A stretch of DNA of 64,000 nt from HGM04593 sp045654885 (GTDB lineage Bacteria > Bacteroidota > Bacteroidia > Bacteroidales > Bacteroidaceae): assembly GCA_045654885.1 (NCBI GenBank), contig JAZOOF010000010.1, positions 21,984-85,983 of the forward strand, given 5' to 3'. Below the pieces are notes generated by a model. It was not told where the DNA came from. It ran no database searches and saw nothing but the letters and a program-made list of their open reading frames with translations. Position 1 is the first letter of the stretch, and every line of letters begins with the position of its first letter. Shown here piece after piece: positions 1 through 8,800 of the stretch. The translations under genes and the position numbers were made by a program.

Positions 1-1
1 C

Positions 2-871
2 ACCCGGGCGCAAGAGAAGCCGTTGAATGACAGTGAGAGATATGTGTTGCAATACTCGGCCATTGCCGTGGAACAGATGACAAGGCATGGAATCCCCGCA
101 AGCATAACACTGGCACAAGGATTGCTTGAAAGCGGAGCCGGAAAAAGCGAACTTGCAACGGAGGCAAATAACCATTTCGGCATAAAAGCCGACAGCCGAT
201 GGAACGGAAGAACATACTCGCATCTCGACAATGGCAACTGGCACAAGTTCCGTGTCTACAACAGCGCCGAGAAGTCATACGAGGACCACTCGCTCTTCCT
301 TGTCGGCAACAGCCGGTACAGCGCACTATTCAAGCTCGACCGCACCGACTACAAAGGATGGGCAAGAGGGCTGAAGAATGCCTACTATGCCGAGGACCGC
401 GAGTATGACAAGAAGCTTATAAGCATAATAGAGCGTTACGGGCTGCACAGATATGACAACTACACGGTTGCCGATGCCAGGAAAGAGCAGAGAAAAGAGA
501 ACGTAAAAGAGAACAGCATTGCAAGCGGGTCCAAGGAGATTCTGTTGGCCAATGGGCTACCATACGTAATTGCCGATGACGGCGACACATATGCAAGCCT
601 ATCACGACAAACAGGAATCTCAAAGCGCAAGATACGTAAATACAACGAACTCTACAAGGAGTACATATTCAAGGAGGGCGATATCGTATACCTCAAGAGC
701 AAGAACAAGAAGGCTGTCCGGGGACACGACTTCCACACCACAAAGAGCGGAGAGAGCCTCTACAGGATATCCCAAATCTATGGAATAAAACTCAAGGCGC
801 TTTACAAGATGAACCCGCAATACGTGAGCTACACCACATTGAAAGTGGGCGACGTTGTGAGACTGAGATAA
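2..871 (+). CDS. Glucosaminidase (GH73-type) with two LysM domains, 5' partial
   Basis: Secreted peptidoglycan hydrolase, probably an N-acetylglucosaminidase, that cuts cell-wall glycan. The reading frame is open to the left edge of the window. A TTG at 23 could be read as a start, but the codons before it (TRAQEKP) continue the frame, and no signal peptide is visible. The true start is therefore very likely outside the window. The segment with GIPASITLAQGLLESGAG and NNHFGIK is the typical mannosyl-glycoprotein endo-beta-N-acetylglucosaminidase core, about the first 145 visible residues. After a charged linker come two LysM-like modules, about residues 180-230 and 237-282, containing DGDTYASLSRQTGIS and SGESLYRISQIYGI. 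LysM modules bind peptidoglycan. A convergent terminator follows immediately. Confidence 0.88.
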   Translation, partial: TRAQEKPLNDSERYVLQYSAIAVEQMTRHGIPASITLAQGLLESGAGKSELATEANNHFGIKADSRWNGRTYSHLDNGNWHKFRVYNSAEKSYEDHSLFLVGNSRYSALFKLDRTDYKGWARGLKNAYYAEDREYDKKLISIIERYGLHRYDNYTVADARKEQRKENVKENSIASGSKEILLANGLPYVIADDGDTYASLSRQTGISKRKIRKYNELYKEYIFKEGDIVYLKSKNKKAVRGHDFHTTKSGESLYRISQIYGIKLKALYKMNPQYVSYTTLKVGDVVRLR

Positions 872-874
872 AAT

Positions 875-907
875 AGAAGAAGTGACGGACTGTACGTCAC
901 TTCTTCT
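875..907. terminator. Bidirectional terminator hairpin
   Basis: Perfect 13-base arms (875-887 and 895-907, AGAAGAAGTGACG) around a 7-base loop. It lies between the glucosaminidase gene and the convergent small membrane-protein gene, whose stop codon is inside the 3' arm. Confidence 0.75.
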
Positions 908-1247
908 GTTTATCAAGCTTTCCCTCCTCGTGCGACAGGCGGAAGACCGTATATACCTCCATTATCGTTGCACACAGCAGTATCAGAATCCACTCGTTAC
1001 TGTAGTGTGTAAACATGAGCACACCTGCACCTACAAAAAGCAGCCCGGCAAGTTGCTGCTGCGCTACAAGACGGCGCATTACCAAGCCCTCGTGGCGCGG
1101 ACGCAGAATAAACTGTGTCACCGCAAAGAGCACCGCACCACACATATACACAATGGCATAATAGGCTGGCAGCAACATACGCATTGCCAACCCTGCCAGC
1201 AGCGCAAAAGCGCCGACATAATTCAAAAAAAGAAATAAACGTTTCAC
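897..1247 (-). CDS. Small four-helix membrane protein of unknown function
   Basis: Protein of 116 residues with four hydrophobic segments, roughly residues 5-24, 26-47, 64-80 and 84-103, and a charged C-terminal tail (HEEGKLDKQKK). I do not recognise a family with a known activity. The start is a GTG that overlaps the TGA stop of the upstream FtsB/DivIC-like gene (GTGA at 1247-1244). The two are therefore probably translationally coupled and in one transcript. The coupling suggests, but does not show, a role near the cell envelope or divisome. Confidence 0.72.
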   Translation of the reverse strand: MKRLFLFLNYVGAFALLAGLAMRMLLPAYYAIVYMCGAVLFAVTQFILRPRHEGLVMRRLVAQQQLAGLLFVGAGVLMFTHYSNEWILILLCATIMEVYTVFRLSHEEGKLDKQKK

Positions 1248-1552
1248 TCCTTTATTATATATATATCTTCATTCTCCTTTATCAATCCCTGTTCGCGCGC
1301 GACATCCTCAATGACAGAAAGGTCGCCATCGGTATACAGTTTCAGTTTCGCCTGCACCTCGGCCGAATCGGCCTCCATCGCACGTATCTCCTCGTTCAAT
1401 TCGGCGATGACCGCATTGTTCCTTATATGGCTTATCATATTGTTGTCATCAATGACAATGATTATGAAAAGGAATACAATGGTAACAAAAAGATACTTGT
1501 GCCCTACAACCCACTGCCAAACGGACTTCAGTTTATCCAAAATCAAACCCAT
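1244..1552 (-). CDS. FtsB/DivIC-like septum formation initiator protein
   Basis: Bitopic membrane protein of 102 residues with the FtsB/DivIC layout. A short cytoplasmic N-terminus is followed by one transmembrane helix (about residues 18-34, HKYLFVTIVFLFIIIVI). Next comes a coiled-coil-prone stretch (about 37-70, rich in E, A and L) and a short C-terminal part with AREQGLIKENEDIYII. In other bacteria this family joins FtsL and FtsQ/DivIB in the divisome and helps activate septal wall synthesis. Family membership rests on architecture and the typical C-terminal motif. Whether it acts as FtsB here is inferred. It is coupled to the downstream membrane-protein gene by a GTGA overlap. A TATCTTTG box lies about 27 bases upstream at the edge of a repeat array. 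Confidence 0.82.
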   Translation of the reverse strand: MGLILDKLKSVWQWVVGHKYLFVTIVFLFIIIVIDDNNMISHIRNNAVIAELNEEIRAMEADSAEVQAKLKLYTDGDLSVIEDVAREQGLIKENEDIYIIKE

Positions 1553-1578
1553 AGTAATTTCTATTATTTACTTACCGA

Positions 1579-1814
1579 CAAAGATACTAACAAACGAGCG
1601 AGAAATATGAAGCTCGCTTCAATATTTTTCAAAGCGAGTGCAGTGTATGTTCGCTGTCCACAGCAAAGATAATAACAAACGAGCGAGAAATATAAAGCTT
1701 GCTTTAATATTTTTCAAAGCGAGTGCTGTATATCTTCGAGATTTAATCTCAAAGATACTAACAAACGAGCGAGAAATACGAAGCTTGCTTCAGTATTTTT
1801 CAAAGCGAGTGCAG
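1579..1814 (-). repeat. Tandem structured repeat array A (three copies, about 85-base period)
   Basis: Three copies of a 54-base core at 1590-1643, 1675-1728 and 1761-1814. Each is preceded by CAAAGATA (TATCTTTG on the minus strand) at 1579, 1664 and 1750. Each core runs ACAAACGAGCGAG, then an imperfect hairpin, then a GCGAGTGC-type end. The stems differ but still pair: AAATATGAAGC/GCTTCAATATTT, AAATATAAAGC/GCTTTAATATTT and AAATACGAAGC/GCTTCAGTATTT. A second palindrome is present at 1731-1757 (TATCTTCGAGAT, TTA loop, ATCTCAAAGATA). Related arrays are at 12662-12896 and 32198-32354. The strand is given in the orientation of the FtsB-like gene whose start the array abuts. Confidence 0.85.
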
Positions 1815-1863
1815 AAAATGTCTTCACTTTGATTTTTCGTGGAGAAAAAAACAACCCGCCTGT

Positions 1864-1894
1864 TTTGTTCTACGGCCTATTTGCACTATCTTTG
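1864..1894 (+). promoter_or_regulatory. Bacteroidetes-type promoter of dnaX
   Basis: TTTG at 1864-1867, a 19-base spacer, then TATCTTTG at 1887-1894. This matches the sigma-ABfr consensus. It would give a leader of about 50 bases before the ATG at 1954. Confidence 0.72.
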
Positions 1895-1953
1895 CGTTAG
1901 CCCCAAAACAGAATACCCGGGACTGTCATTTAACAACATTTATAAAGGAAAAG

Positions 1954-3840
1954 ATGGAGAACTACATAGTTTCGGCAAGAAAATACCGCCCCGACACATT
2001 CGAGTCGGTTGTTGCACAAAAATCACTCACCACAACACTCAAGAATGCCATCCACAGCGGCAGGTTGGCGCATGCCTTCCTGTTCTGCGGACCACGCGGT
2101 GTGGGAAAGACAACCTGTGCACGAATATTTGCCAAGACAATCAACTGCACCAACCCTACCGAAAACGGAGAGCCCTGCAACCAGTGCGAGTCGTGCCAGT
2201 CATTCAACCAGCAGCGTTCATACTCAATCTATGAGCTCGACGCGGCAAGCAACAACTCGGTCGACGACATCCGTTCACTCAATGAGCAGGTGCGTGTACC
2301 GCCCCAGGTCGGCAAGTACAAGGTCTACATCATCGACGAGGTACACATGCTTACACAGGCCGCCTTCAATGCATTCCTCAAGACCTTGGAGGAGCCGCCT
2401 GCACATGCCATCTTCATCCTCGCCACTACCGAAAAGCACAAGATTATACCAACCATCCTGTCGCGTTGCCAGATATATGACTTTACGCGAATTGAGGCTG
2501 CCGATATAATTGCCCACCTCAAGAACATTGCCGAAAAAGAGAATATAAACTATGAGTACGAGGCGCTGCGCATAATTGCACAGAAGTCGGACGGTTGCAT
2601 GCGCGATGCATTGTCACTGTTCGACCAGATGGCAAGCTTCACACAGAGCGACCTCACGTATGCCAAGGTCATAGAGAGTCTGAACGTTCTCGACTATGAA
2701 TACTACTTCAGGCTCACCGATTTCATCCTTGAGAAAAAGACAGCGCAATGCCTGTTGCTCTTCAACGAGATTCTGAACAAGGGATTCGAGGGCAACATCT
2801 TCATAGAGGGTGCCGCATCGCACTTCAGAGACCTTCTGGTAAACAGCGACGAGGCCACTGCCGAGCTGTTCGAAGGCAGTGCCGAGCTACGTAACAGATA
2901 CACAGAACAGGCGCGCCGTTGTACAGCAAAAACGCTGTTCAAAGCCATCAGGCTTTGCAGCAACTGCAGCCTTAACTACAGGACAAGCCGCAACAAACGC
3001 CTGCATGTGGAACTAACGCTAATCGAGCTCTCACAAATGAGTGACAGTGACGGCGAGGATGGCGGGGGGCGCCGCCCCAAGATACTAAAACCCATATTCA
3101 ACAAGGCAACCCAAGAGACAGCGCAGGTGCAGACAGCGCAGACAGCGCAACCAGTTGTGCAGCCAACAGCACAACCAGCAGCCGGTGACGGCAGCGCGGC
3201 AAACATGGCGCAGCATAATACACCTGCAGCCAACACAAACAGCGGAAGGCCGGCCCCCACAACCCCGGCTCCCGCACAGGCACAGACACCGGCAATACAG
3301 CAAGGAAGGCCGGCAGAGCTAAGGACAAGGAACGAGGAAGGCGGAAGCCTCGGCAAGATGTTCAGGAGGTCAAGAAGTGCTATTGAAACAAGCGCGCCAC
3401 CCACCACCGCACCTGTTGAGACAGCAAAGGTTGAAGAGGCAAAGCCAATAACCCAGCCGGCACCACCTGTCACAGTTGCAATAACCGACTCAACGGTATC
3501 GCAAGCATGGACATCGTTCGCGCTGCTGTTGCCCGAGAATGAGCGTGCCCTGGCCGACAGAATGAAGATAATGTCGCCTAAAGCCGAGGGAAGAGACAGT
3601 TTTGTAATCTCCGTCGACAACCAGATGGCAGCCGACCTTTTCACAAGAGAGGAGAAACGCATATGCGAGGGAATGGCGCCCTACCTGGGAAACACCGTCC
3701 TTAAAATGAAGATTGTGGTAAACAAGGTTGTTGTCGAACGCCATGTAAGTGACAAGAGCAAGCAATATGCGATTCTTGTAGAGAAGAACCCCCTCATTGA
3801 AAAACTGAGGCAGGAACTGAACCTTGAGGTTGCAAGATAA
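1954..3840 (+). CDS. dnaX: DNA polymerase III subunit gamma/tau
   Basis: Clamp-loader ATPase subunit of the replicative polymerase. It loads the sliding clamp and tethers polymerase cores. Residues 46-53 form the Walker A motif GPRGVGKT, and IIDEVH at 126-131 is Walker B. The zinc-module cysteines are C65, C75, C78 and C81. The sensor region has ATTEKHKIIPTILSRC. After about residue 365 a long Ala/Pro/Gln/Thr-rich linker (to about 500) leads to a C-terminal tau-like domain. The ATG at 1954 sits well after the promoter at 1864-1894, and the first residues (MENYIVSARKYRP) are the usual DnaX N-terminus. At 628 residues this is a normal full-length tau form. I saw no obvious slippery A-tract site for a short gamma form. 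The gene is monocistronic, ending at a strong hairpin. Confidence 0.97.
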   Translation: MENYIVSARKYRPDTFESVVAQKSLTTTLKNAIHSGRLAHAFLFCGPRGVGKTTCARIFAKTINCTNPTENGEPCNQCESCQSFNQQRSYSIYELDAASNNSVDDIRSLNEQVRVPPQVGKYKVYIIDEVHMLTQAAFNAFLKTLEEPPAHAIFILATTEKHKIIPTILSRCQIYDFTRIEAADIIAHLKNIAEKENINYEYEALRIIAQKSDGCMRDALSLFDQMASFTQSDLTYAKVIESLNVLDYEYYFRLTDFILEKKTAQCLLLFNEILNKGFEGNIFIEGAASHFRDLLVNSDEATAELFEGSAELRNRYTEQARRCTAKTLFKAIRLCSNCSLNYRTSRNKRLHVELTLIELSQMSDSDGEDGGGRRPKILKPIFNKATQETAQVQTAQTAQPVVQPTAQPAAGDGSAANMAQHNTPAANTNSGRPAPTTPAPAQAQTPAIQQGRPAELRTRNEEGGSLGKMFRRSRSAIETSAPPTTAPVETAKVEEAKPITQPAPPVTVAITDSTVSQAWTSFALLLPENERALADRMKIMSPKAEGRDSFVISVDNQMAADLFTREEKRICEGMAPYLGNTVLKMKIVVNKVVVERHVSDKSKQYAILVEKNPLIEKLRQELNLEVAR

Positions 3841-3874
3841 ATATGGATTGGCAGAACATTCTGCCAATCCATAT
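3841..3874 (+). terminator. Terminator after dnaX
   Basis: Perfect 16-base inverted repeat (3841-3856 and 3859-3874, ATATGGATTGGCAGAA) starting right after the dnaX stop and followed by TTATCTT. Confidence 0.75.
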
Positions 3875-3878
3875 TTAT

Positions 3879-4478
3879 CTTAAAGCCCCCAAAAAGCAAA
3901 AAGAGGGGCTACAGTTCCGGCAAAGGAATATCGGGAATATCCCTTTACACACGGGAGAAAAAAGCTGATGCGAGCCCCATAAGTAAAGCCATAAATTCAG
4001 AAAATGCAAATAATTTTGCCACATTTTTCAGCAACCCCAAGTGCTCTATAATTTATTTCTGAATAAAAAAATTTTTCGCTCTATTTAGATTGTGTCTAAA
4101 TAACAGCACCGCAGCGGGTATATAAACTATTTGCCCCCAAAACCACACCAGAAACAAAAACAACGGGTCTTTATACCGGATTTAAAGATATAAAAGCGGT
4201 GCACATGCAACGCTAAATCACTGAATATCAATGTTTTAAAAAAAATAACACAAAATAGCAACAATGGTGTTTCCCAAAATTTTAAAGCACTGATATACAA
4301 TCCATTATTCAATGCAAATTTTTGAGCACTTTTTCATTGCTTGCATTTTCATTTTTATTTGCAGATATTTGCATTGGATTTGAGCGGGAACGCGTCCCGG
4401 CAACCTACAAAAACCGGCCATCCCAACACTTTTTTCAAGTCCATTATTATTCAGAACAGAAAGAAACACAAATAGTCG
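3879..4478. other. AT-rich intergenic region between dnaX and dnaA
   Basis: About 600 bases with no convincing gene. It is strongly AT-rich, with runs such as AAAAAAATTTTT near 4066-4076. It holds an 8-base inverted repeat TATTTAGA/TCTAAATA at 4082-4089 and 4095-4102. It must contain the dnaA leader, but no clear TTTG-N19/20-TANNTTTG match was found. No DnaA-box cluster (TTATCCACA type) was seen, so it is not called as an origin. Confidence 0.5.
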
Positions 4479-5870
4479 ATGACACCTAATCTCGATACAA
4501 AATGGAACAAATGTTTGGAGATCATCCGTAACAATGTCTCCGAAACAACCTTCAACACTTGGTTTGCGGACATCAAGCCGCTCAAGTTTGAGGGTAACAC
4601 TCTTACCATACAGGTAAAGAGCAATTTTGTATATGAGTTTCTCGAGGGCAACTTTGTCGATTTGTTGCGTTCTACCTTGTTCAAGGTTATGGGCAACGGC
4701 ACACAGCTCATGTACAGCGTACTCACCGACAAGGACAACAACCTCAGCATGGAGGTGGGTGCAAACGTCTATGCAAATACAAGTACAAGAACAGCCAATA
4801 GCGGGAACAATGCCCCTGTAGCAAACCAACAGGCCATACAGGAGTTGGACTCCATGCTCATAAACCGATACACATTCGACAACTTCGTAGAGGGTATCAG
4901 CAACCGCCTGTCACGCTCTGTTGCTGCCAGCGTTGCCGACAAGCCCGGCCGAGCATTCAACCCACTGTTCATACACGGCTCATCGGGTGTGGGAAAGACA
5001 CACTTGATAAATGCCATTGGTATAAAGATTAAGGAACTGCACCCCGAACTGCGCGTGCTCTACGTATCGGCACACCTGTTCCAGGTACAGTATACCGACT
5101 CTATACTCCAGAAAAACTTCAATGATTTCATGAGATTCTATCAAAGCATTGATGTCCTTATCATTGATGATATTCAGGAGTTTGCGGGCCTTCAAAAGAC
5201 CCAGAACGCTTTCTTCCATATTTTCAACCACCTGCATCTGAACGGCAAGCAGCTGATTATGACATCGGACCGCTCACCGGCACAATTGCAGGGTATGGAA
5301 GAGCGTTTGCTTACACGATTCAAGTGGGGCATGACAGCCGAAATTGAGAAGCCCGACTATGAATTGCGCAAGAATATCCTCAGAAGCAAGATACACAGGG
5401 ATGGGCTGAAGTTCCCCGAAGAGGTAATTTCGTACATTGCCGACAATGTAAATGCAAGCATCCGCGACCTTGAGGGTATCGTAGTGTCAATTATGGCACA
5501 TTCAACCATCAACAATGCCGACATCGACATTAACCTTGCGCGCAGAATCATCGGCGATTTCTCCGATTACGAGAAAAAGACAATCACCATAGACGACATC
5601 ATAAAGACCGTTGCTGACTACTATGGTATTGAACCCGGTGCCATAAACACCCGCTCACGCAAACGCGAGGTTGTACTTGTACGTCAGGTCGCAATGTACC
5701 TTGCAAAGAAGCACCTTGACATGTCGACATCAAAGATTGGCAAATACATTGGTGACCGCGACCACGCGACAGTGCTCCATGCCTGCAAGACCATCAGCAA
5801 CCTTGCCGAGACAGACAAGCAGTTCCGCATAGAACTTGAGGAAATAGACAATTCACTCCTTAGCGCATAA
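4479..5870 (+). CDS. dnaA: Chromosomal replication initiator protein DnaA
   Basis: AAA+ ATPase that binds DnaA boxes, melts oriC and starts replication. Domain I (about 1-90) starts with TKWNKCLEIIRNNVSETTFNTWF, in part the DnaB/partner-interacting fold. A short linker (about 95-120) follows. Walker A GSSGVGKT is at 167-174 and Walker B LIIDDIQ at about 227-233. The C-terminal DNA-binding domain IV carries the DnaA signature GDRDHATVLHACKTI. Length is 463 residues, typical of the family. The gene stands alone, with a long AT-rich leader upstream and a perfect 42-base palindrome as terminator. Confidence 0.97.
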   Translation: MTPNLDTKWNKCLEIIRNNVSETTFNTWFADIKPLKFEGNTLTIQVKSNFVYEFLEGNFVDLLRSTLFKVMGNGTQLMYSVLTDKDNNLSMEVGANVYANTSTRTANSGNNAPVANQQAIQELDSMLINRYTFDNFVEGISNRLSRSVAASVADKPGRAFNPLFIHGSSGVGKTHLINAIGIKIKELHPELRVLYVSAHLFQVQYTDSILQKNFNDFMRFYQSIDVLIIDDIQEFAGLQKTQNAFFHIFNHLHLNGKQLIMTSDRSPAQLQGMEERLLTRFKWGMTAEIEKPDYELRKNILRSKIHRDGLKFPEEVISYIADNVNASIRDLEGIVVSIMAHSTINNADIDINLARRIIGDFSDYEKKTITIDDIIKTVADYYGIEPGAINTRSRKREVVLVRQVAMYLAKKHLDMSTSKIGKYIGDRDHATVLHACKTISNLAETDKQFRIELEEIDNSLLSA

Positions 5871-5887
5871 TACTTCACAACATAACG

Positions 5888-5929
5888 GACAATAGTGGCT
5901 GCATCATGCATGATGCAGCCACTATTGTC
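5888..5929 (+). terminator. Perfect 42-base palindromic terminator after dnaA
   Basis: Exact 21-base inverted repeat centred on GCATGC and followed by TTTAATAG. It starts 17 bases after the dnaA stop. Confidence 0.72.
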
Positions 5930-6115
5930 TTTAATAGAAAACACCGTGTTACTCCCGGCAAACAAAAATCGGCTTTCAAAATCAGATACCCGGTACAAGA
6001 ATTTATATTTTAGAAAACTTTTCACTCCTCTCAAAAATTTACATCATTGATATACAAATATTTAAAAATATTTTTGGAAAACTTTATGCAAAACAAGAAG
6101 TTGCAAAAGAAAATA

Positions 6116-6165
6116 TTTGGTAATTATGAAAATGATTTTTAAATTTGTGTTCCCCTTTTGGGGAA
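6116..6165 (+). promoter_or_regulatory. Promoter and leader hairpin of nrdJ
   Basis: TTTG at 6116-6119, a 20-base spacer, then TAAATTTG at 6140-6147. A small hairpin, TTCCCC-TTTT-GGGGAA, follows at 6150-6165 in the early leader, about 38 bases before the GTG start. The rest of 5936-6203 is AT-rich with no other feature I recognise. Confidence 0.65.
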
Positions 6166-6203
6166 ATATCGGAAAGCTATAACTAAACAAAATATACACT
6201 AAA

Positions 6204-8735
6204 GTGAAACAACAGATATACACACATGACGAGGCGTTCAAAGCGGCACTCGACTATTTCGGCGGCGACGAACTGGCCGCCAGAGTCTGGCTCAACAAAT
6301 ATGCTTTGAAAGACTCATTCGGGAATATCTATGAAAAGTCGCCCGAAGATATGCACTGGCGAATAGCGAACGAAATCGCCAGAATAGAATCGAAGTACGA
6401 GAACCCCATGACGGCACAGGAGGTCTTCGACCTGCTCGACAGGTTCAGATACGTGGTACCATCGGGCAGCCCTATGACCGGAATTGGCAACGATTTCCAG
6501 ATAGCATCACTCTCAAACTGCTTTGTCATCGGCATGGACGGCAAGGCCGACTCATACGGCGCAATCATACGCATAGACGAGGAGCAGGTGCAGCTGATGA
6601 AACGTCGCGGCGGCGTGGGACACGACCTCTCACACATTCGCCCCAAGGGTTCGCCGGTAAAGAACTCGGCACTCACCTCCACCGGACTTGTGCCATTCAT
6701 GGAGCGCTATTCGAACTCCACCCGCGAGGTTGCCCAGGACGGACGACGCGGTGCATTGATGCTCAGCGTATCCATCAAGCACCCCGATGCCGAGGCTTTC
6801 ATCGACGCAAAGATGACCGAAGGCAAGGTAACCGGTGCAAACGTCTCGGTGAAGATTGACGACGACTTCATGCGGGCTGTCACCACCGCAACGCCATACC
6901 GCCAGCAGTACCCGATAAACAGTGACGAGCCACTCTACAGCAAGGATGTCGATGCGGCAAAGCTATGGGGAAAAATCATACATAACGCATGGAAATCGGC
7001 CGAACCCGGAGTGCTGTTCTGGGACACAATCAAAAGAGAGTCAATCCCCGACTGCTATGCCGACCTTGGTTTCGAGACCGTGTCGACAAACCCATGCGGC
7101 GAGATTCCGCTGTGCCCATACGATTCGTGTCGTCTGATAGCAATAAACCTCTTCTCATACGTTGTAAACCCATTTACACCCGAGGCTTATTTTGACTATG
7201 AGCTCTTCAAGCAGCACGCAGCAAAGACACAGCGCATAATGGACGACATCATTGACCTTGAGCTCGAGAAGATTGAGGCCATAATGGAGAAGATTGAGAG
7301 TGACCCGGAGAGCGACGAGGTAAAAGGTGCCGAGAAGAGACTTTGGGAGAAGATATACCGCAAGAGCAGTATGGGCCGCCGCACCGGTGTAGGTATAACA
7401 GCCGAAGGCGACATGCTTGCAGCCATGAGCCTGCGCTATGGAACAGAAGAGGCCACAGCCTTTGCCGAGGAGATTCACAAGACACTGGCCATTGCCGTCT
7501 ATTCATCATCGGTAAACCTCGCCAAAGAGCGTGGAGCGTTCGAGATTTACGACACCGCGCGCGAGGCTGCCAACCCATTCATCAACCGCCTGAGAGAGGC
7601 CTGCCCCGCCATGTACGAGGAGATGCAGAAGTATGGCCGCCGCAACATCGCCTGCCTGACAATTGCTCCCACCGGCACCGTGAGCATCATGACACAGACA
7701 ACATCGGGTATCGAGCCGGTGTTCATGCCCGTATACAAGCGCCGCCGCAAGGTAAACCCCAACGACCCCGATGTACATGCCGACTTCACCGACGAGAACG
7801 GCGACACATTCGAGGAGTACATCGTCTACCACCACAAGTTCGTGGAGTGGATGGAAAAGAGCGGTATCGACACCACAAAGCGCTACTCACAGGTGGAGAT
7901 TGACAACATAGTTGCACGCTCGCCATACAACAAGGCAACATCCAACGACATCGACTGGGTGGCAAAAGTAGAGATGCAGGGACGCATACAGAAGTGGGTC
8001 GACCACTCCATCAGCGTAACAATCAACCTGCCCAACAATGTAGACGAGAAACTTGTAAACGAGCTCTACGTGACAGCATGGAAGTGCGGTTGCAAGGGAT
8101 GCACGGTATATCGCGACGGTTCGCGCGCCGGAGTGCTTGTCTCAACCGACAGCAAGAAGGAGAAGAAAGAGAGCGAGGAGATGAAACCATTCATCACCGA
8201 GGTGCGCCCAACAGTACTTGAAGCCGACGTGGTACGTTTCCAGAACAACAAGGAGAAGTGGGTGGCATTCATAGGCCTGCTCAACGGCGAGCCATATGAA
8301 ATCTTCACCGGCCAGCAGGACGACGAGGATGGCATTCCATTGCCAAAGAACGTAACCCACGGAATAATCATAAAGCACACCAACGAGGACGGCAGCAAGC
8401 GCTACGATTTCCAGTTCGAGAACAAGATAGGTTACAAGACCACCATCGAGGGACTCTCGGAGCGATTCAACCCCGAGTTCTGGAACTATGCCAAGCTAAT
8501 CTCGGGAGTGCTGCGCTACAAGATGCCTATTGAGCAGGTGATAAAACTCATCTCGTCGCTGCAGCTGGCATCGGACAACATCAACACCTGGAAGAACGGT
8601 GTAGAGCGCGCCCTCAAACGCTACATAAAGGACGGAACATCAACCGCCGAGAAGTGTCCTAACTGCAAGCAGCAACTCATTTTTGAAGAGGGATGCCTGC
8701 ACTGCCCCGGTTGCGGCTACTCGAAATGCGGATAA
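6204..8735 (+). CDS. nrdJ: Adenosylcobalamin-dependent (class II) ribonucleotide reductase
   Basis: Reduces ribonucleotides to deoxyribonucleotides, using coenzyme B12 to form the active-site thiyl radical, so it works with or without oxygen. The 843-residue chain has the RNR barrel motifs NPCGEIPL (C298) and CLTIAPTGTVSIM. After the catalytic core comes a C-terminal part ending in a cysteine cluster (CPNCKQQ, then CLHCPGCGYSKCG), the region that relays electrons or binds zinc. The start is a GTG (MKQQIYTHDEAF). No ATG nearby fits the conserved N-terminus. The gene follows dnaA but has its own promoter and terminators on both sides. No cobalamin riboswitch was seen in the leader. Confidence 0.95.
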   Translation: MKQQIYTHDEAFKAALDYFGGDELAARVWLNKYALKDSFGNIYEKSPEDMHWRIANEIARIESKYENPMTAQEVFDLLDRFRYVVPSGSPMTGIGNDFQIASLSNCFVIGMDGKADSYGAIIRIDEEQVQLMKRRGGVGHDLSHIRPKGSPVKNSALTSTGLVPFMERYSNSTREVAQDGRRGALMLSVSIKHPDAEAFIDAKMTEGKVTGANVSVKIDDDFMRAVTTATPYRQQYPINSDEPLYSKDVDAAKLWGKIIHNAWKSAEPGVLFWDTIKRESIPDCYADLGFETVSTNPCGEIPLCPYDSCRLIAINLFSYVVNPFTPEAYFDYELFKQHAAKTQRIMDDIIDLELEKIEAIMEKIESDPESDEVKGAEKRLWEKIYRKSSMGRRTGVGITAEGDMLAAMSLRYGTEEATAFAEEIHKTLAIAVYSSSVNLAKERGAFEIYDTAREAANPFINRLREACPAMYEEMQKYGRRNIACLTIAPTGTVSIMTQTTSGIEPVFMPVYKRRRKVNPNDPDVHADFTDENGDTFEEYIVYHHKFVEWMEKSGIDTTKRYSQVEIDNIVARSPYNKATSNDIDWVAKVEMQGRIQKWVDHSISVTINLPNNVDEKLVNELYVTAWKCGCKGCTVYRDGSRAGVLVSTDSKKEKKESEEMKPFITEVRPTVLEADVVRFQNNKEKWVAFIGLLNGEPYEIFTGQQDDEDGIPLPKNVTHGIIIKHTNEDGSKRYDFQFENKIGYKTTIEGLSERFNPEFWNYAKLISGVLRYKMPIEQVIKLISSLQLASDNINTWKNGVERALKRYIKDGTSTAEKCPNCKQQLIFEEGCLHCPGCGYSKCG

Positions 8736-8753
8736 GAAAAGTGAGATAAAAAC

Positions 8754-8787
8754 AACGATAAAGAGCCACACGTGGCTCTTTATCGTT
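8754..8787 (+). terminator. Terminator after nrdJ
   Basis: 16-base arms (8754-8769 and 8772-8787, AACGATAAAGAGCCAC) just downstream of nrdJ and 13 bases before the folB start. Confidence 0.7.
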
Positions 8788-8800
8788 AAAGCTTATATAT

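Noticed and set aside
1579..1814. CRISPR array
   Set aside because: The repeats are tandem with an 85-base period, the repeat units themselves vary, there are no unique spacers of constant length and no cas genes are near.
3879..4478. Replication origin next to dnaA
   Set aside because: The region is AT-rich and near dnaA, but no cluster of TTATCCACA-type DnaA boxes was found. oriC in this phylum is often not beside dnaA. GC-skew over the complete genome would be decisive.
5936..6203. Cobalamin riboswitch before nrdJ
   Set aside because: The leader is too short and lacks the conserved B12-box sequence. Only a small hairpin is visible.
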